Assembly (NCBI GenBank): GCA_900769735.1
Contig: CAAGHY010000177.1
Location: forward strand, 1-5,806
Source: Rikenellaceae bacterium
Lineage (GTDB): Bacteria; Bacteroidota; Bacteroidia; Bacteroidales; UBA932
Length of the DNA: 5,806 nt
Direction of reading: 5' to 3'
The notes beneath the pieces are model-generated. The model was not told the DNA's origin. It saw only the letters and a list, made by a program, of their open reading frames with translations, and ran no database searches. This document shows positions 1-4,330 of this stretch, piece after piece. The first letter of the stretch is position 1. Every line of letters starts with the position of its first letter. The position numbers and the translations under genes are program-made.

Positions 1-152
1 CTAGAAACTACTAGAGTAGGTATGCCGTCTGCCGGAATGTTCTCTGGATTGATGCTATATGTGTTCTTGTAGTATATCTTGTCGTGTACAAAACGGAGAT
101 ATACCTTGAAAATCTTATATATCAAACTTGGTTTTCCTGAATCCTTCTTCAT
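1..152 (-). CDS. PlsC-like glycerol acyltransferase, N-terminal 50 residues (cut by window edge)
   Basis: The reading frame begins at the ATG at 152-150 and runs off the left edge after 50 codons. The visible residues include IYKIFKVYLRFVHDKIYY and, at the edge, ADGIPTLVVS. From memory of the family, Bacteroidota 1-acyl-glycerol-3-phosphate acyltransferase-like proteins start this way, with a basic, aromatic amphipathic stretch and then PTLVVSNH leading into the catalytic HX4D motif. That motif would lie just outside the window, so the catalytic residues cannot be checked. Such enzymes transfer acyl groups to lysophosphatidate-type acceptors at the inner membrane. The start is chosen because a promoter -7 box lies at 186-179, giving a leader of about 20 bases. 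The frame stays open upstream but offers no other ATG there. It is transcribed in the same direction as the tRNA upstream, but a terminator separates them. Confidence 0.55.
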   Translation of the reverse strand, partial: MKKDSGKPSLIYKIFKVYLRFVHDKIYYKNTYSINPENIPADGIPTLVVS

Positions 153-178
153 TTCGTAAAAGCGCTTATTTAGCCTTG

Positions 179-210
179 CAAAGTTACTAAATAAAGTGTT
201 CAAGGCAAAA
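179..210 (-). promoter_or_regulatory. Bacteroidota-type promoter of the acyltransferase gene
   Basis: On the minus strand TTTTG (210-206) is followed after 19 bases by TAACTTTG (186-179). This matches the Bacteroidota primary sigma pattern of TTTG, 19-21 bases, TAnnTTTG. The expected transcript start near 172 leaves a leader of about 20 bases before the ATG at 152. Confidence 0.7.
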
Positions 211-283
211 CCAGTAATGTTATGGTATACTTTTATTGTGTTGTGGAATAATAAGATACGTGTTGGAATGAGATAGGTGGGAA

Positions 284-314
284 AATAAAAAAGGCTCTCA
301 GATTTGAGAGCCTT
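284..314 (-). terminator. Rho-independent terminator of tRNA-Glu
   Basis: On the minus strand a 10-bp perfect stem (314-305 with 300-291, core GGCTCTCA/TGAGAGCC) with a 4-base loop is followed by six T, counting two within the stem, and then ATTTT. It begins two bases after the tRNA 3' end, so the tRNA is a single-gene transcription unit. Confidence 0.9.
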
Positions 315-316
315 TG

Positions 317-388
317 TACGGGATAGGAGAATCGAACTCCTATTTGAAGAATGAGAATCTTCCGTCCTAACCGTTAGACGAATCCCGC
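317..388 (-). tRNA. tRNA-Glu (anticodon CTC)
   Basis: A 72-base cloverleaf folds on the minus strand. The acceptor stem is GCGGGAT (388-382) with ATCCCGT (324-318). The D arm is GTCT-AACGGTTA-GGAC with A14 and GG at 18/19. The anticodon stem GAAGA/TCTTC encloses the loop TTCTCAT, giving anticodon CTC (decodes GAG). The variable loop has four bases. The T stem AGGAG/CTCCT encloses TTCGATT. The discriminator is A, and CCA is not encoded (CAA follows). The first acceptor pair is a G-U wobble, which is unusual. It has its own promoter upstream and a terminator immediately downstream. Glu-accepting identity rests on the anticodon and overall tRNA-Glu-like sequence. Confidence 0.93.
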
Positions 389-405
389 GTTCCGTTTAGC
401 GAGTG

Positions 406-437
406 CAAAGGTAGGCAAAATTTTTAAACTTCCAAAT
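406..437 (-). promoter_or_regulatory. Promoter of tRNA-Glu
   Basis: On the minus strand TTTG (436-433) is followed after exactly 19 bases by TACCTTTG (413-406), a full match to the Bacteroidota consensus. Transcription would start near 400, about a dozen bases before the mature tRNA 5' end at 388. Confidence 0.8.
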
Positions 438-674
438 TTTTTTCTTCAAAAAATCAATACTTTTTGAAGAATTTCAAAGCTAAAAATGTTATTATGCAGA
501 TAATCAGCATTATATGTAAATTTAAAAATTTTATATTTTTTTGTGTTGTTTTGTGCACTTCACGTCCTCTCTCCTGTAATTGAAGAGAAAAGACGTATAA
601 AGTTACAATAAAAAAAGATACGGAGGGCAACAATTTTTGCAAAAATATGTTTGGAGGATGGAAAAAAACTGATA
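438..674. other. AT-rich intergenic spacer between tRNA-Glu and fhs, no convincing gene
   Basis: The spacer separates the divergent tRNA-Glu and fhs promoters. It contains an 11-bp perfect inverted repeat, 442-452 with 461-471 (TTCTTCAAAAA/TTTTTGAAGAA, 8-base loop), just upstream of the tRNA -33 box. No useful T run follows, so it is not a clear terminator. A looser hairpin pairs ACGTC (562-566) with GACGT (592-596). A 62-codon minus-strand frame (642-454) exists but has no promoter or recognisable product. Otherwise nothing supportable is seen. Confidence 0.5.
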
Positions 675-706
675 TTTGGAAAAGTAGATTATAATTATTA
701 TCTTTA
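675..706 (+). promoter_or_regulatory. Promoter of the left fhs fragment
   Basis: TTTG (675-678) is followed after 20 bases by TATCTTTA (699-706), one base off TAnnTTTG. The expected transcript start near 713 gives a leader of about 20 A/T-rich bases before the ATG at 732. This places the in-frame upstream ATG at 651 outside the transcript and fixes the Fhs start at 732. Confidence 0.65.
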
Positions 707-731
707 TAGAAAATATATAATAGATAAAATT

Positions 732-1154
732 ATGGCATCAGATATACAAATTGCAAGAGAGCATACAATGCTCCATATAGAGAAAATTTCAGACAAACTG
801 AATATAGACAGGGATGACCTGGAGCTTTATGGAAAGTACAAGGCAAAGATTCCATTAACGTATAAAGACAAGAAAGCCGGCAAGAAAGGGGCGCTTGTGC
901 TTGTATCTGCCATTTCTCCTACACCAGCAGGAGAGGGAAAGACCACAGTTTCCATTGGTTTGGCTCAGGCTATGAACAAGACCGGACGTCAGACAACGGT
1001 GGTGCTCAGGGAACCGTCATTGGGCCCTGTATTTGGCATCAAGGGAGGTGCAACGGGCGGAGGCTATTCGCAGGTGGTTCCTATGGAGGATATCAACCTC
1101 CACTTTACAGGTGATTTTTCTGCAAAAAAGTTAAAAAAATTTCAAAAAAGTTAA
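732..1154 (+). pseudogene. fhs: 5' fragment of fhs, formate-tetrahydrofolate ligase (codons 1-131 plus 9 foreign codons)
   Basis: This encodes the N-terminus of formate-tetrahydrofolate ligase (10-formyl-THF synthetase), the cytosolic enzyme that joins formate to tetrahydrofolate using ATP. Visible family features are ELYGKYKAKI (31-40), the nucleotide-binding loop PTPAGEGKTT (63-72), the signature GIKGGATGGGY (102-112) and PMEDINLHFTGD (117-128). After FSA (residue 131) the Fhs sequence breaks off. Nine lysine-rich residues encoded by A-rich DNA follow, then a TAA that overlaps the convergent stop of the barrel gene. A complete enzyme of this type has about 555-575 residues, so the 140-residue product cannot be active alone. 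The start at 732 (MASDIQIAREH) fits family N-termini and the promoter; the ATG at 651 adds 27 AT-rich codons unlike the family. Because promoter, start and reading frame are all intact, this may be one half of an inverted gene or a chimeric join rather than an old pseudogene. Confidence 0.85.
984..1124 (+). repeat. 141-bp inverted repeat, left copy (fhs codons 85-131)
   Basis: Base n here pairs with base 6790-n on the other strand, giving a 140/141 match to 5666-5806 in inverted orientation. The only difference is at 1055 (ACG here, ACC in the other copy, both Thr). Similarity ends sharply after TGCA at 1124, where the fhs-like sequence is replaced by an A-rich stretch. Confidence 0.97.
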
Positions 1155-1157
1155 AAA
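1123..1157. repeat. A-rich direct repeat at the fhs junction
   Basis: The 15-base unit CAAAAAAGTTAAAAA occurs at 1123-1137 and again at 1143-1157, a period of 20 bases. It spans the point where fhs sequence stops and also contains the stop codons of both convergent genes (TAA at 1152-1154 on plus, 1153-1151 on minus). No stem-loop terminator is seen for either gene. Confidence 0.8.
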
Positions 1158-1708
1158 CTCAGTCCAACCATCAGCCCCATAACGTTGGATTTTGCTCCCC
1201 ACAGATACTTGTACGAAGGCCTTATATTAAGTGCAAGACCTCCCTGCTGGTTTAGCCTGAACCTGAAACCGGGCTGGAACCCAATCTGGAATCCGAATTT
1301 TTCGTATCGTTTTTCTGCTGTGTATATACCTCCATCAAAAACACCTATGAATGAAGCTCCTTTCCCTAACGGGCACACTAACCTGAAATCCAATAGAAAA
1401 GAGACTCCATTTGCCATTGATGCAAAATATGACTTCTCTTTACCGGTCTTTCCTGGTGTAATATCATCATAAGTACCCATGCCTATTCTTAGGTATTCAA
1501 TTCCTGCACCAACTCTCCATCTTTTGCTCATATAGGTGGAACACGCAGCTCTTGCAGTAAGCCAAATAGAGTTATCAGTTCCCCCGGCAGCTCCCAGCAT
1601 CACTTCAAATTGATGGTTCCCAACACTCTTTTCCGTTGAGGCTGATTCCTGAGCAAATAAGGAGTATGACGCAAAAACAAGCGCAAATAACAGAATTGCT
1701 TTTCTCAT
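1151..1708 (-). CDS. Small outer-membrane beta-barrel protein (barrel paralogue 2)
   Basis: The 185-residue product begins with a signal peptide (RKAILLFALVFASYSLFAQ, cleavage probably after A19 or Q20). The rest is alternating hydrophobic/aromatic segments rich in Gly, such as FEVMLGAAGG, WRVGAGIEYLRIGMG and FGFQIGFQPGFRFRL. It ends in VGLSF, a terminal aromatic typical of outer-membrane barrels. Its size suits an eight-stranded barrel, but no specific function can be assigned. It is clearly paralogous to the gene 25 bases upstream (shared PxGxxASxxGVxxGG, here 113-127; FRL and VGxSF/L near the end), so the two probably form one transcript. It is visibly richer in GC than that paralogue. The start at 1708 is the first ATG directly before the signal peptide, without a Shine-Dalgarno site. 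The stop falls in the A/T-rich junction with the fhs fragment. Confidence 0.85.
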   Translation of the reverse strand: MRKAILLFALVFASYSLFAQESASTEKSVGNHQFEVMLGAAGGTDNSIWLTARAACSTYMSKRWRVGAGIEYLRIGMGTYDDITPGKTGKEKSYFASMANGVSFLLDFRLVCPLGKGASFIGVFDGGIYTAEKRYEKFGFQIGFQPGFRFRLNQQGGLALNIRPSYKYLWGAKSNVMGLMVGLSF

Positions 1709-1733
1709 AGTTAATCGTTTAAGTTAGACTGAG

Positions 1734-2246
1734 TTATAAACTAACGCCAAACATAATACCCACAGAATTTATACCCAGATTGGTTATATATTGATATTTT
1801 ATTCTTGTATTTAAAGAAAATTTACTCTTTTTAGACAGTCTGAATGAAAAGCCTGCTTGTGGGGAGATGATTGCACCTATGTCTTTGGTCCTTAATTTGG
1901 GCTCTGTTAAAATTACACCTCCATTAATAACTCCCACTAAAGATGCTTTTTCCCCAATGGGATATATGGCCCTAAAATCAGTAAATAAAGAATACGTATT
2001 CTCCTTTATAGAAGAGGGTACAGCCATAGTATATTTAATGTTGCTGTATCCAAAACCTCCTCCCAATTGAAAAATATCATTCAGATACGTGGTATAAACA
2101 GTAGATGCTCCAAACGACACTATATCTTCACTTCCTATGTCAAGCCCAAGCATTATCTCAATATTGTTATTATTTATTGATTTGTCAGCAGCTATAATTC
2201 CCTGCGAAACTAATATAATTAGTATTGATAAAAATATCTTTTTCAT
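1734..2246 (-). CDS. Small outer-membrane beta-barrel protein (barrel paralogue 1)
   Basis: The 170-residue product has the signal peptide MKKIFLSILIILVSQGIIAA, then an Asn-rich linker (NNNN at 25-28) and repeated amphipathic beta segments to the end (IMFGVSL). The segment PIGEKASLVGVINGG (96-110) matches the equivalent part of the downstream paralogue. No known function is recognised. The frame extends to an ATG at 2270, but a TAACTTTG -7 box at 2282-2275 would put that codon at or before the transcript start. The MKK start at 2246 gives a normal signal peptide and a leader of about 20 bases, so it is preferred. It lies 83 bases after the secreted-peptide gene and 25 bases before barrel paralogue 2, all in the same direction. 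Confidence 0.82.
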   Translation of the reverse strand: MKKIFLSILIILVSQGIIAADKSINNNNIEIMLGLDIGSEDIVSFGASTVYTTYLNDIFQLGGGFGYSNIKYTMAVPSSIKENTYSLFTDFRAIYPIGEKASLVGVINGGVILTEPKLRTKDIGAIISPQAGFSFRLSKKSKFSLNTRIKYQYITNLGINSVGIMFGVSL

Positions 2247-2274
2247 TGCATTTAAATTAGAGTTGCACATAGCA

Positions 2275-2282
2275 CAAAGTTA
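2275..2282 (-). promoter_or_regulatory. -7 box upstream of the barrel gene pair
   Basis: TAACTTTG on the minus strand matches the Bacteroidota -7 consensus exactly. No TTTG is found 19-21 bases upstream, so the promoter may be weak or activator-dependent. It would start transcription near 2268 for the two barrel genes. Confidence 0.55.
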
Positions 2283-2329
2283 CTGGAAATTATATAATAT
2301 TTCTTTCCTATATTGGTATGTTAATTCGT

Positions 2330-2434
2330 TTACAGGACGATAGTCACAACATCCCCATCGTTGGAGTTGGAAGCAAAAATATTTCCAGCCGACAATATAA
2401 AAACAAGGATTAATAGTACACTAAATTTTTTCAT
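2330..2434 (-). CDS. Short secreted peptide precursor, 34 residues
   Basis: A small frame starts at ATG 2434-2432 and ends at TAA 2332-2330. It encodes MKKFSVLLILVFILSAGNIFA, a well-formed Sec signal peptide (two lysines, hydrophobic core, small residues before cleavage), followed by only 13 residues: SNSNDGDVVTIVL. A possible -7 box, TAGTTTTG, lies at 2481-2474, giving a leader of about 33 bases. It sits between the TPR regulator and the barrel genes, on the same strand. It may be a genuine exported peptide, or the remnant of a third barrel paralogue that kept only its signal peptide and first residues; its start resembles that of barrel paralogue 1. The product is not recognised. The signal peptide is the only strong evidence that the frame is translated. 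Confidence 0.55.
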   Translation of the reverse strand: MKKFSVLLILVFILSAGNIFASNSNDGDVVTIVL

Positions 2435-2473
2435 AGGCAATGATATTTAAGATGAATGCTTTTTTATCTGTTA

Positions 2474-2481
2474 CAAAACTA
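2474..2481 (-). promoter_or_regulatory. Possible -7 box of the secreted-peptide gene
   Basis: TAGTTTTG on the minus strand fits TAnnTTTG. The upstream element is poor (TTTA at 22 bases). The surrounding gap 2435-2607, between the regulator stop and the peptide start, shows no clear terminator or other gene. Confidence 0.4.
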
Positions 2482-2607
2482 TAACAAAGCATTATACTAA
2501 TCCTAAAATATAATCTATGACTTAAAATCGCAGTGTGCTAAATACCAGTATATTACACCAGCGCGTTACGCATATTTTCTATGATTGGAAATAAACGGTA
2601 TAGAATA

Positions 2608-4269
2608 TCATTTTTTTGCTTTGGAAAGGCCAGTTTTTGCTAATAGACGAGATTTTCTGTTATATACAGTTTCTATAGGAATATTTAAGAATATGCTTAT
2701 TGATTTAGAAGAAAAACCTGCATAAATGTAACGCAACAATTTTTTTTCTTCCTCAGTTAAAGCTGGGTAACTTATGTATACTTTTTTTAAAAGATTATTG
2801 CTTGATACATTTATTACCTGTTCCATCCATTTCATATCATCCTTACTGGTTCTGAAATCTTCAATAATGTTTTCAATCTCTTTTATGAATATCTCTTTTT
2901 CTTTTGGTGTTCCCCGTTTTTCATAAAAGACAGTAGATAAATTATTGATAAGATTTAATCTGTTGTGTATTATATCTGCAGAATCTGCGTATGCAGAACA
3001 CAGTTGGGCATCCTTTACTTGTAATGAGTTTTGCAGATGCTGCAATGTGTCCTGCAACTCTGCTAATAGACATAGGTAGTCTGTCAATTTTTCGTCCTTT
3101 TTCTTTAGCTTCTTTTTAAGAAGATATAATATTACACAAATAAAGACAACAAGCAACATTATTACCAGTATCACTATTTGTCTATCGGTTTTCAATTTAT
3201 ATGCATTGTATTCCAAATCCTTCTCTAAAAGCTGTTTTTGGATCTCTAAAATTGGTTGTTGCAAATTCAATCTGACAGCTTTATTTTGGATTTCTACGCT
3301 CCGTTCCAATGATTCCAAAGCGGTTTTATAGTCTCCTACAGATTTAAATTTATGGTATTCCCATTCGTATAATTTTGATGTATCATTAACTCCTTTGCAT
3401 AATTCCCATGCACTTTTGAACAATTTTTCACCTTTACTAATATTTCCTTTTGAATAATAATATTTCCCTAATGCTGCAGTAAAGACAGCGTTTTGATTTT
3501 TGCTTAAAAGTTGATATTCGGTTAATATATCTTCAGCTTTTTCATATGCTTTTTTTTGGATATATTGGATAAATAGTTCTTTTGATGCTAGTTGAACTAA
3601 CACATCGTATCCTATTTTTTTACCTTCTTCCAATGCTTTTTTATAATATTGTTCACTTCTGGTATAAATAGAATCTTCAGTGTTATCAGACATATTCCAA
3701 TAAATGGATGCTATTGATAACAATGTATAGCTAGAGTGTTTCATCTTATTTGCTAAAGAGTAAAATGAATACGATTTTTTGTACGCATCCAATGCTTTTG
3801 GATAATCATAATGATATTTATATATATGTCCCATTTGATTATACAACAATCCCAACAAGTAATTATCGTTAATCTGTTTTTCTAATTTCTGTGCACACGA
3901 GAATGCAGTTATAGCTTTAGGATATTCTTTTGCATTAGAATTCACCACCCCTTTATAATAATGGGCGAGGAACTTTTCCCTAACATTGCCTTTCTTGGAA
4001 TACCAGTTTTCGGCAATGGAAATAAGGGAATCATCTGTTATATCTATGTAGTTTTTATCCAATGCCATTGAATATAATAAGGCAAAACGGGCATTATCAG
4101 ATTTGCTGCGTAATGGATATTGTTTTAGGGAATCAAGCAAAGCCAGAGCCTCTTTTGGTTTGTCCTGCATCAGGTTCTCAGCCTTATCCATTGGGGAATG
4201 GATTGAAGAATCACAACCAAAAATTGTTATAATAAAGATTAAAAATGCCAGTTTGTTAAGGGTGCTCAT
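2608..4269 (-). CDS. Membrane-anchored TPR protein with C-terminal LuxR-type helix-turn-helix
   Basis: The 553-residue product starts with a lipoprotein signal (LNKLAFLIFIITIFGC, lipid-modified Cys19, Asp at +2). Residues about 27-330 are helical repeats of TPR type, for example EYPKAITAFSCAQ (115-127), DYPKALDAYKKS (155-166) and DYKTALESLERS (313-324). A single membrane segment (IVILVIMLLVVFICVILYLL, 365-384) is followed by a lysine-rich stretch, a coiled-coil-like helix (390-480) and a C-terminal HTH (504-548: LTEEEKKLLRYIYAGFSSKS, then IPIETVYNRKSRLL). Bacteroidota have many such proteins. The usual reading is a one-component sensor with periplasmic TPRs and a cytosolic DNA-binding domain; ligand and targets are unknown here. 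The frame opens 51 codons earlier inside fhs, but that stretch has no signal-peptide or family character. The ATG at 4269 follows a -7 box by about 20 bases. It lies 61 bases behind fhs yet is separated from it by a terminator. It is strongly AT-rich compared with fhs. Confidence 0.85.
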   Translation of the reverse strand: MSTLNKLAFLIFIITIFGCDSSIHSPMDKAENLMQDKPKEALALLDSLKQYPLRSKSDNARFALLYSMALDKNYIDITDDSLISIAENWYSKKGNVREKFLAHYYKGVVNSNAKEYPKAITAFSCAQKLEKQINDNYLLGLLYNQMGHIYKYHYDYPKALDAYKKSYSFYSLANKMKHSSYTLLSIASIYWNMSDNTEDSIYTRSEQYYKKALEEGKKIGYDVLVQLASKELFIQYIQKKAYEKAEDILTEYQLLSKNQNAVFTAALGKYYYSKGNISKGEKLFKSAWELCKGVNDTSKLYEWEYHKFKSVGDYKTALESLERSVEIQNKAVRLNLQQPILEIQKQLLEKDLEYNAYKLKTDRQIVILVIMLLVVFICVILYLLKKKLKKKDEKLTDYLCLLAELQDTLQHLQNSLQVKDAQLCSAYADSADIIHNRLNLINNLSTVFYEKRGTPKEKEIFIKEIENIIEDFRTSKDDMKWMEQVINVSSNNLLKKVYISYPALTEEEKKLLRYIYAGFSSKSISIFLNIPIETVYNRKSRLLAKTGLSKAKK

Positions 4270-4290
4270 CTTTTTATATATTTTACTGAA

Positions 4291-4298
4291 CAAATATA
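4291..4298 (-). promoter_or_regulatory. -7 box of the TPR regulator gene
   Basis: TATATTTG on the minus strand fits the Bacteroidota -7 consensus and lies directly behind the T run of the fhs terminator. Transcription would start near 4284, leaving a leader of about 15 bases before the ATG at 4269. The -33 region falls inside the terminator hairpin and has no TTTG there. Confidence 0.6.
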
Positions 4299-4299
4299 C

Positions 4300-4324
4300 A
4301 AAAAACGGGGCTGTGTGGCCCCGT
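4300..4324 (-). terminator. Rho-independent terminator of fhs
   Basis: On the minus strand ACGGGGC (4324-4318 side) pairs perfectly with GCCCCGT across the six-base loop CACACA, and at least five T follow. It starts seven bases after the fhs TAA. Confidence 0.9.
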
Positions 4325-4330
4325 AGTGTA

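Noticed and set aside
454..642. 62-codon minus-strand frame with a hydrophobic C-terminal segment
   Set aside because: It lies in AT-rich spacer, overlaps the inverted repeat at 442-471, has no well-spaced promoter (TAACTTTA lies inside it) and resembles no family I know.
651..731. Upstream in-frame ATG for the left fhs fragment
   Set aside because: It lies before the promoter elements at 675-706 and adds 27 residues unlike Fhs N-termini.
1185..1472. Plus-strand frame opposite barrel paralogue 2
   Set aside because: Shadow of the real minus-strand gene, with no signal, promoter or family resemblance.
2247..2270. Earlier ATG (MCNSNLNA) for barrel paralogue 1
   Set aside because: It sits at the predicted transcript start and would bury the signal peptide behind eight polar residues.
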